Counted from the first letter of the stretch, positions 1-11,000 are shown. The stretch: 64,000 bases of DNA from an uncultured Eubacteriales bacterium (GCA_902373515.1 CABKML010000005.1:15629-79628); one strand, 5' to 3'. Notes: generated by a model from the sequence alone, not told the origin. Numbers and translations: made by a program.

Positions 1-981
1 GCTGCCAAATTGCAGGAAAAATATCTTAAGCCCTGTTTATGTTTCACTAATTCCGACGATTCGGAAAAAATATTAAAAGCATCCGGTCGCAGCTACGGCA
101 ATTTCGATTTGTATAAAGTTGTTAATACGCTTTTCCACAGGCGGCCGGAGCTGTTTATTAGTTTCGGCGGGCACAAACAGGCTGTCGGTTTAAGTATCAA
201 AAGTGAAGATTTCCCGAAATTTACCGCAGCTTTGCAGGAGCTGGCCGCTAATGAAAATTTGCTGCCGGAAAATATTACTTACAAATATTCGGCAGCTGAT
301 AATTTACCCGATTTGCCGGAATTGTTGCAACGTAATGCGACGGAGCCGTACGGGCAGGGCAGAAGGGCGCCGATTTATCTTTATTGCGGAGCTTATCGAA
401 ATATTGCTGCTTTGGGTAAGGAAGGAAAACATGTGCGGCTGGAAACTGCCACCGGTAAGAAACTTCTGGCTTTTAATCGTCCGGAATTGCAAAAAATGTG
501 CACCTTAACACCGAATAACGTAGTTTTATTGTTGGAAGCCGGTATTAATGAATATCGAGGTAATTTAAGTGCGCAATATGTCATTAAAAATTACTGTTTG
601 ACTCCTCTTACGCATAAATTGCGCACAGTTATGAATTTGCAGGGGCTGAAAGCAACGACGATTTATCAAGTTCTTGTTGATTACTATTTAGTACTAAGCA
701 AATTTTCCGCATCCGCTTTAGTTTATTTTTCCGATGCGGCCTTTGTCGCAACTTATTTCCCTCTCCTTCGCGCCTATCTGCATAATGAAATGCAGACTGA
801 ATACACTTTGAGCGTAACAGCCTCTATCCAGTGTCGGCAAATTTTAGCGGAATTGGGTATAATCAGCGTTTTTCCGCTGACAAATGAGGTACAATTACTT
901 AAAATAAACAGATTACAGCAAAAGATAAATTTGCAGGCGGCCCCGAGCTATTGTCGTTGGGTGCAAAATGAAAATAAATAA
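1..981 (+). CDS. recJ: Single-stranded-DNA-specific exonuclease RecJ, C-terminal part
   Basis: The frame is open from base 1, so the gene starts before the window. The visible 326 residues contain the end of the DHHA1 domain (the GRSYGNFDLY stretch and the FGGHKQAVGL motif, which resembles FGGHxxAAGL of RecJ) and then the OB-fold and C-terminal region. The N-terminal DHH catalytic domain is outside the window. RecJ degrades single-stranded DNA 5' to 3' in recombination and repair. The (p)ppGpp synthetase gene lies directly downstream, as in the recJ-apt-relA-dtd order of many Firmicutes, which supports the call. No terminator is seen before relA. Confidence 0.85.
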   Translation, partial: AAKLQEKYLKPCLCFTNSDDSEKILKASGRSYGNFDLYKVVNTLFHRRPELFISFGGHKQAVGLSIKSEDFPKFTAALQELAANENLLPENITYKYSAADNLPDLPELLQRNATEPYGQGRRAPIYLYCGAYRNIAALGKEGKHVRLETATGKKLLAFNRPELQKMCTLTPNNVVLLLEAGINEYRGNLSAQYVIKNYCLTPLTHKLRTVMNLQGLKATTIYQVLVDYYLVLSKFSASALVYFSDAAFVATYFPLLRAYLHNEMQTEYTLSVTASIQCRQILAELGIISVFPLTNEVQLLKINRLQQKINLQAAPSYCRWVQNENK

Positions 982-1018
982 ACGATTAGTAGAGGAATAG
1001 GCGAAACGAGGTGTTGGA

Positions 1019-3544
1019 ATGATGAAAAAAGATAAGACGGAACAGGAGCGGGAACAAGTACAGGAACAAGGACAGGATATTGAAAGGCCTTTACCGCAAG
1101 CCGATTCGCTTAAATCTGAACACATGCATGAAGTCAGCAGGCATGAACACAGTAAAATCCAACTTGATGATGTTGCTGTTTCGCACGACAGCGGTGTTGA
1201 TCCTTTGACCGGTGTTTATTACGGCCAATATTTGGAGTTGATTCAATCCGCTTATATTAATTTAATTGAAGAATACCGGGAATATGCCGGCAAAGATGCG
1301 GATTTAAGCACAATCGAAAAGGCCTATATATTTGCAGCCCGGGCGCACGGCAATCAAAAGCGGCTGACAGGTGAACCTTATTTAATTCATCCTTTGACTG
1401 TTGCGCAGATATTGACGGGAATTGAGGCGGATGAAACGACAATTTGTGCCGCTTTGTTGCATGATACAGTTGAAGATACAGGTAGAAGTTTACAGGATAT
1501 TGCGGAAAATTTCGGTTCGGAAATATCTAAGCTGGTTGACGGTGTAACCAAACTCGGTAAGATGAGTTATGAATCGAAAGAGGATTTACAGGCTGAAAAT
1601 TTCCGGAAGCTTTTTTTGGCGATGGCGGAAGATATCCGTGTCGTTTTGATTAAATTGGCGGACAGGTTGCATAATATGCGGACCTTAAAATCGCAGCGTG
1701 ATTATAAACAGGAAAGAATTTCCCGAGAGACTCTCGATATTTACGCACCTTTAGCCGACCGCCTGGGCGTATACATGTGGAAGTGGGAATTGGAAGATTT
1801 ATGCCTGCTTTATTTGGATCGGGATGCTTATTATGAACTGGTCGGCGCCATTACCCAGAAAAGAGCGGAAAGAGAACGTTATCTGGATGAGATCATCAAG
1901 CACTTGAAAAAATTAATCGGCGAGATGAATATTAAATGCGAGATTGACGGTCGACCGAAGCATTTTTACAGTATTTATCGAAAAATGAAAACCAAGGGTA
2001 AGAACCTGGATCAAATATATGACCTTTTCGCCTGTCGAGTGATTGTCGATACTGTGGCCGATTGTTATTCTGTTCTGGGCCTGGTACATAAAACCTACAC
2101 ACCTATACCCGGCCGTTTCAAAGACTATATTGCTATGCCCAAGCCGAACATGTATCAATCTTTGCATACAACGGTGGTCGGACCTAAAGGTTATCCTTTT
2201 GAAGTCCAAATTCGGACGTTTGCCATGCATCGGACGGCGGAATACGGTATTGCCGCTCACTGGAAGTATAAAGCCGGTATTACGGAAGAGGCAGCTTCTT
2301 TGGAAGCTGATAATAATATGCCGTGGCTGAAGAATTTGGTCGAATGGCAAAAAGATTACAGCAATAAAGAATATATGGATTCTTTGAAAAGCGGTCTAAT
2401 TGTAGAGGAAGTATTTGTTATTACTCCCAGAGGAGACGTTATTTCTTTACCGCAAGGATCTATTCCGATTGATTTGGCTTACGCTATTCACTCCGGCGTC
2501 GGTAACCATATGTACGGTGCCAAGGTTAACGGGAAAATCGTTCCTTTAACTTACGAGCTGCAGAACGGAGATATTGTTGAAATTTTGACTTCCGACAAAA
2601 TTCAGGGACCGAGTCGCGATTGGCTGAATATCGTGAAAAGTTCTACAGCCAGGAATAAAATTACGCACTGGTTTAAAAAAGAGTTGCGTGATGAAAATAT
2701 ACAAAGAGGTAAGCAGCTGCTGGAGAAGGAAATAAAAAAAATCGGTTTCAGTCCGCTGCAATTGGTCAATCCCGAATATGCCGAAGCGATGTTCAAACGT
2801 TACAGTTTGCGGAACATGGACGATTTGTATGCCTCTATCGGTGATACAGCTTCCGGGTTGACAGCTACCAAAGTTGCGCCGAAGTTGCGGGATGCTTATC
2901 TGCGCAGCCTGAGCAGTACCCAGTTGGAGGAACTGGGATATTATATAAATCGTTACGGCAATTTGATTTATAATCCGATTGCCAAGCAGATTAAAGATGA
3001 AGTTGATCCGAACAACAGCAGCATAAATTTAGGCAAAGAAACGACTAAGCATAAACATAGTGATAATGATTTGGGTATCGAAGTTAAAGATATCGAAAAT
3101 TGTAAAGTTAATCTTTCCCGTTGCTGTTCCCCGGTTCCGGGTGATTTGATTATCGGTTATATTACTCGGGGACGAGGGGTAGCGGTTCATAGACAGGATT
3201 GTACGAATATTCGTTCTATTTTGGAAAAATCGGCTTCCAGTGTTCTGGAAGCGGAAAAAGCCAGCCGCCTGATTGAAGTCAGTTGGAATATTGCCCAACG
3301 TAAAGGCAATTATCCGGTGGCTTTGAAGATCATGGCCCACGATCGTTGGCATTTATTCGGTGATATTTCCAATGCCCTGGCGGATGAAAAAATTAATATT
3401 ATTTCCGGTTCGATGAATGCGGTGAAAGATGTTACGGCAGTCCTGGATATAACAATTGAAGTAAGCTCGCAGGAGCAATATAATCGAGTCATCGGCCGCT
3501 TGAAGGCTATCCCCGATGTTATATCCGTCAGTCGGGCAAAATAA
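1019..3544 (+). CDS. relA: Bifunctional (p)ppGpp synthetase/hydrolase, RelA/SpoT family
   Basis: Stringent-response enzyme that makes and degrades (p)ppGpp. In order: a charged N-terminal extension (about 1-80), an HD hydrolase domain with an intact HDTVED motif (H148, D149, E152, D153), a synthetase domain with RFKDYIAMPKPN (366 onward) and EVQIRT, a TGS domain (EEVFVITPRGD), a Cys-containing zinc-finger/RIS region (NLSRCCSPVPGD) and a C-terminal ACT domain. Both active sites look intact, so it is probably bifunctional. At 841 residues it is longer than B. subtilis RelA (about 734); part of the excess is the N-terminal extension. The start has GAGG seven bases upstream. A second ATG directly follows the first. 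Confidence 0.96.
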   Translation: MMKKDKTEQEREQVQEQGQDIERPLPQADSLKSEHMHEVSRHEHSKIQLDDVAVSHDSGVDPLTGVYYGQYLELIQSAYINLIEEYREYAGKDADLSTIEKAYIFAARAHGNQKRLTGEPYLIHPLTVAQILTGIEADETTICAALLHDTVEDTGRSLQDIAENFGSEISKLVDGVTKLGKMSYESKEDLQAENFRKLFLAMAEDIRVVLIKLADRLHNMRTLKSQRDYKQERISRETLDIYAPLADRLGVYMWKWELEDLCLLYLDRDAYYELVGAITQKRAERERYLDEIIKHLKKLIGEMNIKCEIDGRPKHFYSIYRKMKTKGKNLDQIYDLFACRVIVDTVADCYSVLGLVHKTYTPIPGRFKDYIAMPKPNMYQSLHTTVVGPKGYPFEVQIRTFAMHRTAEYGIAAHWKYKAGITEEAASLEADNNMPWLKNLVEWQKDYSNKEYMDSLKSGLIVEEVFVITPRGDVISLPQGSIPIDLAYAIHSGVGNHMYGAKVNGKIVPLTYELQNGDIVEILTSDKIQGPSRDWLNIVKSSTARNKITHWFKKELRDENIQRGKQLLEKEIKKIGFSPLQLVNPEYAEAMFKRYSLRNMDDLYASIGDTASGLTATKVAPKLRDAYLRSLSSTQLEELGYYINRYGNLIYNPIAKQIKDEVDPNNSSINLGKETTKHKHSDNDLGIEVKDIENCKVNLSRCCSPVPGDLIIGYITRGRGVAVHRQDCTNIRSILEKSASSVLEAEKASRLIEVSWNIAQRKGNYPVALKIMAHDRWHLFGDISNALADEKINIISGSMNAVKDVTAVLDITIEVSSQEQYNRVIGRLKAIPDVISVSRAK

Positions 3545-3582
3545 AAGCATGTTACAATATAGACCTGATGTGGAGGTACAGA

Positions 3583-4311
3583 ATGCAAACAACTATTTTA
3601 ATTTGTGATGATGATCCGATTGTTCATGAATCATTACGTTTGTATTTAACTAAAGAGGGGATGCGTTTGCGCTCAGCTTTTAATGGGGAAGACGGTCTGA
3701 ACATTGTGAAGAAAGAAAAACCCGATTTAGTATTGGCGGATGTGATGATGCCGCAGATGACCGGTTTGGAATTGTGCAGAGAAATTCGCAAATTCAGTCA
3801 AGTACCTATTATGATGCTGACGGCGCGCGGTGAAGAAATTGATCGCATTTTAGGCTTGGAATTGGGAGCGGATGATTATATTGTTAAACCTTTCAGTCCC
3901 CGCGAGTTGATTGCCCGTATCAAGGCGGTTTTGCGGCGGACGGAAAATCATAATCAAACTGAGACTGATTCTGACGGTACGGACAGCAAAAAGAACAAGT
4001 TGATTAATATCGGCAGCTTGCATTTGGATCTTGATCGATATACGGCCGATTATGCCGGCACACCGATTGAGTTTACGAAAAAAGAATTGGATTTGTTGAG
4101 CTTTTTGTGTTTACATCCTAATGAAACTTTTACGCGTGAGAAATTGTTGGAAAAGGTTTGGGGCTATGAATTCGGTGGTCAAACACGCACAGTAGATACT
4201 CATATTAAGCAAATTCGACGGAAGTTGAGTGAGTTTAAAGTGCTGTTCAATCTTATGACGGTGCACGGGATCGGTTATCGAATCGATATGGACAAAGAAT
4301 TGCAACAATAG
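3583..4311 (+). CDS. OmpR/PhoB-family response regulator
   Basis: A 242-residue DNA-binding response regulator. The receiver domain (1-120) has the acidic pair DDD near the N-terminus, phospho-acceptor D53 in VLADVMMPQ and the conserved Lys in VKPFSPRE. It is followed by a winged-helix effector domain ending in VHGIGYRID, typical of the OmpR/PhoB class. An in-frame ATG at 3568 exists, but GGAGG lies between the two ATGs and fits the start at 3583. The cognate kinase follows 56 bases later. The targets cannot be read from this sequence. Confidence 0.93.
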   Translation: MQTTILICDDDPIVHESLRLYLTKEGMRLRSAFNGEDGLNIVKKEKPDLVLADVMMPQMTGLELCREIRKFSQVPIMMLTARGEEIDRILGLELGADDYIVKPFSPRELIARIKAVLRRTENHNQTETDSDGTDSKKNKLINIGSLHLDLDRYTADYAGTPIEFTKKELDLLSFLCLHPNETFTREKLLEKVWGYEFGGQTRTVDTHIKQIRRKLSEFKVLFNLMTVHGIGYRIDMDKELQQ

Positions 4312-4367
4312 TTCGCTTCCTGTGTTAAAGGGCCGGCAATTCACACTAAATTTGCGAAGGGGAGAGT

Positions 4368-6359
4368 ATGAAAAAATTAACTATTTTTCAGCAGGTTATG
4401 ATTCTGATTGTAGTCAGTTTGCTGTTATTTTCCTCTTTAATCTTCGGCTTTTTTTCCTATGCGACAAAATTGCAGTTGCAGAAAAATCAAGTTACGGCGA
4501 TGTTTGCTACAACTAACAGTATAGTTAAGACCGTTAAAAGTATTTTCAGCTTGAATAATGAAGCGGCGCGCAGTCAGGAAAATTATTTGCGTTCGTTACC
4601 GGATGTTATAGCTTCGGATATTTTTATAGTTTACTTTGATCCGCAACGAGCAGCTAACAGTTCTTCCGGTAAAACGGGCAAAATTCATCCGGAAATCAAT
4701 TATAACGATACAATAAATTATTGCTTACGGGAAAATCACGGATACAGTGAGTCTGAAATCAGTGAAATTATCTGGAAAATCAAAACGACTGTCAATAATT
4801 TGTTGGTGAACGGCAGCAATTACAGTTTCGATATCAATCTTAATTCTCATAATAAATCCGGGAATGAATATGTATGTACCGCCAGCAGCTTTAACGTTAA
4901 TCGCCGCAGTGACAAAACGCATTTACGCGGGGCGGTATTTCTTGTTAAATCCAAAACTTTAATTCGCAGCAATTTGTTAGTTTTGAATTTGTCTTTGCTG
5001 ATAGGTGTTTCACTTACACTTCTTTTAATGATTATACCTATTCTTCTGCTTGTTACGCGTTTAATTAAACCTTTAGTCAAAACGCGGGATGTGGCTTTGG
5101 CTATGCAAAAAGGCGATTTTACCCAACGGGCGGATGAAAATGCTCCGGCTGAAATAGGCGACTTAGCCAAAAGTGTCAATAAATTATCGTACAATCTGAA
5201 TTTAACGCTCAGCTCTTTACATTTTGAAAAGAATCGTTTGCAGCAACTGCTGAATAATCTGGCGGAAGGTGTGCTGGCCTACGATGCTTCTTTGCTGTTA
5301 ACGCATCAGAATCAGGCGATGTTGACCCTTTTTAAGCCGTATCTGCTGGAAGAACACAAATGGCCAGATAAGGGACGGGCTGTTAATTGGCTGCAAATTT
5401 TAGCTTTGGAAAAAGAATTCAAGCAGGCTTTGTTGACCGGTGAAGCAGCTTCTTATAAACGCAATTACGGTAAAATGATTGTCGCTGTTGATATTTACGC
5501 TTTGAGCAACGAGTTGAATAATATTGTCGGTGTTTTGGCAAGCTTTCGCGATATTACGGAGCAAGAAGAAAGAGAACAGACGCAAAAAGATTATGTTGCC
5601 AACGTTTCGCATGAATTAAGGACACCTTTAACGGCGATTAGAGCCTTAATTGAACCTTTATGTGACGGAATAGTTGATAATGAAGAGGACAAATTACGCT
5701 ATTATCATATTATTTTGGATGAAACGATGCGTTTGTCCCGTTTAATTAATCAGATTTTAACTCTCAGCCGTTTACAGGCGAAAAAAGAGAAAATTGCCTT
5801 GGAGGATTTCAGTGCAGCTGAACTTTTATTGACTGTTAAAAGCAAAATGTTACAGTTGGCTAAGGAAAAAGACATTGAATTACAGATACCGGAATTACCT
5901 GATTATCAGCCTGAGGCGGCAGATAAAGAGCAGGAACTTTACAATCCGGCTGAATTGAAAGATTTCGATTTGCATAATTATTTGAATCATGATGTTCTTA
6001 TTCGGGCTAATTTTGATTACTTGGAACAACTGTTAATTATTTTACTCGATAATGCCATGAAACATACTCCGGCCGGAGGTAAGGTGCAAATTGTTGTCAG
6101 TCGGGGAACGGGATGCATTGTTATATCTGTCGTTGACAATGGCGAAGGTATTGCAGCCGATCAACAGAAATATGTCTTTGAACGTTTTTATAAAATAGAT
6201 TCATCCCGGGAACAAACGCGCGGCAACGGTTTGGGCTTGTCAATTGCCAAACAGATAGTGGAAAGTTTGGGCGGTAAAATTTGGTTGACAAGTCGTTTGC
6301 ATCGCGGAAGTTGTTTTAGTTTCAGTGTGAAAGAGGGAGCAGAGGAAAGTGCAGAATAA
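4368..6359 (+). CDS. Sensor histidine kinase with HAMP and PAS-like region
   Basis: Membrane sensor kinase of 663 residues, partner of the preceding response regulator. Two transmembrane segments (about 10-32 and 203-233) flank a roughly 170-residue extracytoplasmic sensing domain of no recognised fold. A HAMP linker, a PAS-like region (about 290-400), HisKA with phospho-acceptor H415 in SHELRTP and an HATPase domain with DNAMKHT, VDNGEGI and GNGLGLSIA boxes follow. The build resembles PhoR/WalK-type kinases, but there is no PhoB box or phosphate gene nearby to assign the signal. Start has GGGGAG upstream. The 3' end overlaps the next gene by 11 bases. Confidence 0.93.
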   Translation: MKKLTIFQQVMILIVVSLLLFSSLIFGFFSYATKLQLQKNQVTAMFATTNSIVKTVKSIFSLNNEAARSQENYLRSLPDVIASDIFIVYFDPQRAANSSSGKTGKIHPEINYNDTINYCLRENHGYSESEISEIIWKIKTTVNNLLVNGSNYSFDINLNSHNKSGNEYVCTASSFNVNRRSDKTHLRGAVFLVKSKTLIRSNLLVLNLSLLIGVSLTLLLMIIPILLLVTRLIKPLVKTRDVALAMQKGDFTQRADENAPAEIGDLAKSVNKLSYNLNLTLSSLHFEKNRLQQLLNNLAEGVLAYDASLLLTHQNQAMLTLFKPYLLEEHKWPDKGRAVNWLQILALEKEFKQALLTGEAASYKRNYGKMIVAVDIYALSNELNNIVGVLASFRDITEQEEREQTQKDYVANVSHELRTPLTAIRALIEPLCDGIVDNEEDKLRYYHIILDETMRLSRLINQILTLSRLQAKKEKIALEDFSAAELLLTVKSKMLQLAKEKDIELQIPELPDYQPEAADKEQELYNPAELKDFDLHNYLNHDVLIRANFDYLEQLLIILLDNAMKHTPAGGKVQIVVSRGTGCIVISVVDNGEGIAADQQKYVFERFYKIDSSREQTRGNGLGLSIAKQIVESLGGKIWLTSRLHRGSCFSFSVKEGAEESAE

Positions 6360-7218
6360 TAAAAGAGATAGAAAAGCGCAAGAATTAATTCGGACTTTAA
6401 CGCAGGAAAATCGGGAAAAGCATCCGGGACAAGATGTCAAACGGCCGAAAATTAATGGTAATACTAATTATGTTGCCGTTGATCCGGCCGGTGAAAGGGT
6501 AAATAAATTGCTGGCCCGTTTAGGTATCTGTTCCCGACGGGAAGCTGATGCTTATATTGCCGCCGGTCGCTTGACTCTTAACAGTCAGCCTGTTGCTTTA
6601 GGAACTAAAGTTACGAGCAGCGACGATTTAAAACTTGACGGTCAGCCGATTAAATTTAAGCAGCAAACGGCTGTTTATTTAGCTTTGAACAAGCCCTGCG
6701 GTATTGTTTGTACGACTGATTTACGAGAAAAGAATAATATTGTCAGTTATCTGGGACTGTCGCAGAGAATTTTTCCGATAGGTCGCTTGGATAAGGATTC
6801 TTCCGGTTTGATTTTACTTACTAATGACGGCGCGATTGTCAATGAAATCTTACGTGAACGTTATAATCACAGTAAGGAATACGAAGTTACCGTGGATCGA
6901 CCGTATGATGCTCATTTTGTCGAACAAATGCAAAAGGGTGTGAAAATTCTGGGGCAAATAACCAAGCCTTGTCATTTACGGCGTTTAACTCCGACTTCCT
7001 TCCGTTTAACTTTAACTCAGGGACTTAATCGGCAAATAAGACGGATGTGTCAGGCCTTAGGGTATAATGTGGTCCGTTTACAGAGGATCAGAATAATGCA
7101 AATTACTTTGGGTAATTTGGCTGTCGGTGAGTATCGTTATTTGACGGATAAGGAAATTGCAGCCTTACAGGCGGATTTAAGTCATAATCGGACAGTTACG
7201 TCGACGTCGCAGGAATAA
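6349..7218 (+). CDS. RsuA/RluF-family rRNA pseudouridine synthase
   Basis: Isomerises a uridine in rRNA to pseudouridine. An N-terminal tail of about 45 polar residues precedes an S4 RNA-binding domain (VNKLLARLGICSRREAD) and the RsuA-type catalytic domain with GRLDKDSSG (catalytic D148) and GLNRQIRRMC. The body is closest to RluF, which targets 23S U2604 in E. coli, from what I recall of that family (FPIGRLDKDS, the HxKEYxVTVD segment). The GTG start at 6349 overlaps the kinase stop. A GAGGGAG ten bases upstream is the likely ribosome site, though the start is not certain because of the weakly conserved tail. Confidence 0.88.
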   Translation: MQNNKRDRKAQELIRTLTQENREKHPGQDVKRPKINGNTNYVAVDPAGERVNKLLARLGICSRREADAYIAAGRLTLNSQPVALGTKVTSSDDLKLDGQPIKFKQQTAVYLALNKPCGIVCTTDLREKNNIVSYLGLSQRIFPIGRLDKDSSGLILLTNDGAIVNEILRERYNHSKEYEVTVDRPYDAHFVEQMQKGVKILGQITKPCHLRRLTPTSFRLTLTQGLNRQIRRMCQALGYNVVRLQRIRIMQITLGNLAVGEYRYLTDKEIAALQADLSHNRTVTSTSQE

Positions 7219-7221
7219 AGT

Positions 7222-8058
7222 ATGCCGGATTTAGCGAAAGTTACAGAAAAAATTATTAACGAGCGGCGGCGCAACAATTTATCGCCCTTGCCTGTTATAT
7301 ATGAAGATAATCATTTGCTGGTTGTCGAGAAATATCCTTTTGTTTTGAGTCAACCTGACGGCAGTAAGAAAACGGATGCTTTGACTTTAGGCAAAGAATA
7401 TATTCGCTTAGAATCGATTAAAGCCAATCGCCCCAAAAACGGCGGAATTTATTTAACCCCCTGTCATCGCCTTGATTATACTGTCGGCGGGGTATTATTG
7501 TTAGCTAAAACAGATAAAGCCGCCGGTAGGATGCAGAAAAACGGCAATGGCGCTTTTATCAGCAAAAAATATGTGGCTGTAAGTGAAAGAAATACACAGG
7601 CGTGGGAATTACTGCAGAATAAGTTGGCCGAAGTTAAAATAGACGAGGATATTTATTATGTGTTAACCGGTTATGCCGCTAAAGATTCTAAGCAAATGAA
7701 AGCTGTTGTCCGCTTAAATGAGGCTCAAGGTTATAAGCCGGTATCTTTATTACTGCGCTTACTCGTAGATACACCGACAGCTTATATATGGCAAATAATT
7801 TTACAAACCGGACGTTTTCACCAAATTCGCGCTCAACTTGCGCTGGCGAATTTACCGCTGTTAGGCGATTATAAGTATAATCAACGGGATAAAGGCGAAT
7901 TTTCCGGTCCTCTGCTGTGGTCGTATCAATTAGAGATAAAACATCCGGTAAAACCTGAAAATATGTGTTTTAACAGCTATCCTGAGGAACTTAATTTCGG
8001 CAAGTATGCGCAGACGGTTTGTAATGCTTTATGCCCGGAAAATATGCTCCGGAAATAG
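7222..8058 (+). CDS. RluA-family pseudouridine synthase, divergent
   Basis: 278 residues with the RluA-family catalytic core: VIYEDNHLLVVEK, then the motif HRLD with catalytic D85, and a C-terminal RFHQIRAQLA box. The HRLD box is followed by YTVGGVLLLAKT rather than the usual HRLDxxTSGxxL, so this is one of the divergent RluA-like branches. There is no S4 domain, unlike RluD. It starts three bases after the preceding synthase stop, so two paralogous rRNA/tRNA modification enzymes sit in tandem. The substrate position cannot be told. Confidence 0.85.
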   Translation: MPDLAKVTEKIINERRRNNLSPLPVIYEDNHLLVVEKYPFVLSQPDGSKKTDALTLGKEYIRLESIKANRPKNGGIYLTPCHRLDYTVGGVLLLAKTDKAAGRMQKNGNGAFISKKYVAVSERNTQAWELLQNKLAEVKIDEDIYYVLTGYAAKDSKQMKAVVRLNEAQGYKPVSLLLRLLVDTPTAYIWQIILQTGRFHQIRAQLALANLPLLGDYKYNQRDKGEFSGPLLWSYQLEIKHPVKPENMCFNSYPEELNFGKYAQTVCNALCPENMLRK

Positions 8059-8098
8059 AAGTTGTAAGTGAAATTTATAAAAGGGAAAATTGAGAAAT

Positions 8099-11000
8099 AT
8101 GAAAGAATTAATTGATTCGGAAAACTATGATTTGCTGATTGTCGATGCCAATAGCTTAATTTATCGCACGCATTATGCCGCTTTGCAAAGTAATTTAACA
8201 TGGCGGGGACTGCCGGTAGCAGCCACTTACGGCTTTTTCAATATTCTCTTAAAGACTGTACAGATGTACCCGACCAAGTATTTAGCCCTTTGTTGGGATG
8301 TATCCAAGCAAACTTTCAGAAATGAACTTTTCCCCGAATATAAAGCCGGCAGAGCGCCGATGCCGGAAGAACTGAAAGTTCAATTACCGCTGTTGCAAAA
8401 TGCCTTACATTTGAGCGCTTTTGCTCAACTTGGCTATAAAGGTTATGAGGCGGATGATTTAATCGGCAGCTTGAGTTTTGCAGCTGCTGAAAAAGGGTGG
8501 CGCAGCTTAATCCTTTCAAGTGATAAGGATGATTTGCAATTGATTAATTCCAATGTTCAAGTTTTGATGCCTAAAGGCGGCGGCATTTATGAATTGTGGG
8601 ATGAGGAGAAGTTACGCAGCGATTTCGGAGTAGACGGTAACGGTTGGTTGCAGATGAAAGCTTTAATGGGTGACAAATCCGATAATATTCCGGGAGTCAG
8701 CGGTATAGGTGTGAAAACAGCCGCCAAATTAATTGCCAAATATCAAACACTGGATAATTTGTTGGCACATTTGGACGAATTATCCGGTAAGCAAAAACAA
8801 AACATTGCAGAATCCGGCGCACAGCTGAATTTAGCTTTGAAACTTAGCCGTATTCGTTGCGATCTGGAACTGTTCAATGAATGGGAAGAATTACTTAATC
8901 CCGGAATTAAGCAAAAGGAATTAGCGGAAATTTGTCAACTTCTCCAATTTAATTCTTTGATTTCGCGTTACAATTTGCCGGTGCCGGCTGCAAAAATAGC
9001 TGTCGGACAATTAACCGATCCCGATTTTTTAGAAAACAAGCCGAATGAGGCTGTATGGCGAAGAAAAAGCGATAGTTGCGCAGATGTTAAAACAGAAGTC
9101 GAGGAAGAGGAGAGTTATGCTTCTGATTTAGATAAAGCCGATTCCCGTACCAGGCTGTTATTGGATTTTTTAACTTTAAATTATCGTTCGATCTTAACAT
9201 ATAATACGGGAGAAAGAACATTTATCCGTAATTTACTGCAGAAAATTCAAAACAAAGCGGCAAATTTGCCGTATTACAGTTTAGCTATGCCGTCGGTGCA
9301 GGAACGTAGAATTATGAAAACCGAATTGGAGACGGATACTGCCAACGAAGCGGCAAGTAAGGGCGTATGGATATATTTACCGTATTTGTGCGTAACAGAA
9401 GATACATTCTGTGTTGCTTCCGATGTCAGACAGGGAATTTTGTGGAACAGCTTTCAACCGAATATTTATTACCAATTGTCGGCGGAAGCCTTGAGAGAAT
9501 TTTTACTGAATTTGCAACACAAGCAATTGTCTTTCTGCGAACGGGAAGGACAGGTATTCGAAGTACCGGGTTTTTATACATTTTCTTTGAAAGAATTACT
9601 TAAGTCTCTGAATTTATTTGAATTCAGAGCTGCTTTTCAAATAGATTGTGAAAACATTACCGAACAGGCATTAATGACCAAAAAAACCGAGAAGCGGGAA
9701 TCTGACTTGGCGCTTCGAAAAGTCATAGCCGGTTCAGCCTGGGCGGATTTAGATTTACAGGCTTACGCTTTGGGTGTTCTGCAAACTGATTTATGGGCGG
9801 AATATCGCTGCCGGCATGAGCAACTTGAAGATGAAACGTATAAATTGGGGCAATTCCTGCAAGACTGTGTTTATTACCTCGATTTGTCCCTGTTGCAAAT
9901 AATGTTGACAGATACTGCCGTTTTAGTTCATCGCATTGAACAACCTTTAGTTATAGTTTTGGCCGAGATGGAAAAAACAGGTATTAAATTGGATCAGGAT
10001 GAATTACAGAAGGCTAAAGATGCTTATTTGTTGGAGATGGAGAAAGCACAAAGGCAGTTGCTTTTTGCTGCCGGTAGAGAAATCAACTTAAATTCACCGG
10101 AGCAGGTGAGTAAATTGTTGTTTGAAGATCTGGCGATCAGTGTACCGACAGATAAACTGAATAAATCCGGTTTTGTTTCAACCAAGAATGAATATTTACA
10201 GGAGTTGGCACCGTTTAATCCTGCGGTACGTGAATTACTCAATTACAGAAAATATCGGAAACTTCTTGATTTTGCCGTCGGCTTGGAGCAGTCGGTACAA
10301 CAAGATTCGAGGCGGATTACGACCGAATTTCAACAGATGAAAACGGCAACGGGCCGCTTATCTTCACAGAATCCTAATTTACAGAATATTCCGGTTCGCT
10401 CGAACGTTAAAATAAGTTTGCGCTCAGCTTTTGTCGCCGATGAAAATGATTTATTGTTGGATATAGATTATTCGCAGATTGAGTTAAGAATTATGGCAGC
10501 ATTGGCTAATGATGAACATATGTTGCAAGCTTTTCAACAAGGTAAAGATGTTCACGCTGAAGTAGCAGCCCATATATTTCAGGAAGATCTTACGGCTGTA
10601 ACGCCGGAGCAACGGACTAAAGCTAAGGCAATTAACTTCAGTCTCATCTACGGTGCTACAACTTTCGGTACGGCGAAGCGGCTGGGAATCAGTTTGGCGG
10701 AAGCTAAGGCCTATTTACAAGGATATTTTACAAAATATGCCGCGATCAAAGAATATATGAAAAAGCTGGTAACAACAGCACAGGCCAATGATTATATCCT
10801 GACTGCTTTCGGTCGTCGCCGCTATTTAGGTAAACAACCGGCGCATCAAGTCGTTACCGGGGAATTAAGCTTATATTTGACTGATTTGAGTAAATTACGG
10901 GAAAATCCGCCTGTAAGACAAAAGCCTTCTGCCAAAACATCAGCTGCCGATAATCGTATTATTATTAATACGCCTATACAGGGGACCGGAGCGGATATTA

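Noticed and set aside
3929..4311. Pho-type operator or target gene for the two-component system
   Set aside because: I see no PHO-box-like direct repeats near this pair; the Na/Pi transporter is 25 kb away, so I do not assign the signal as phosphate.
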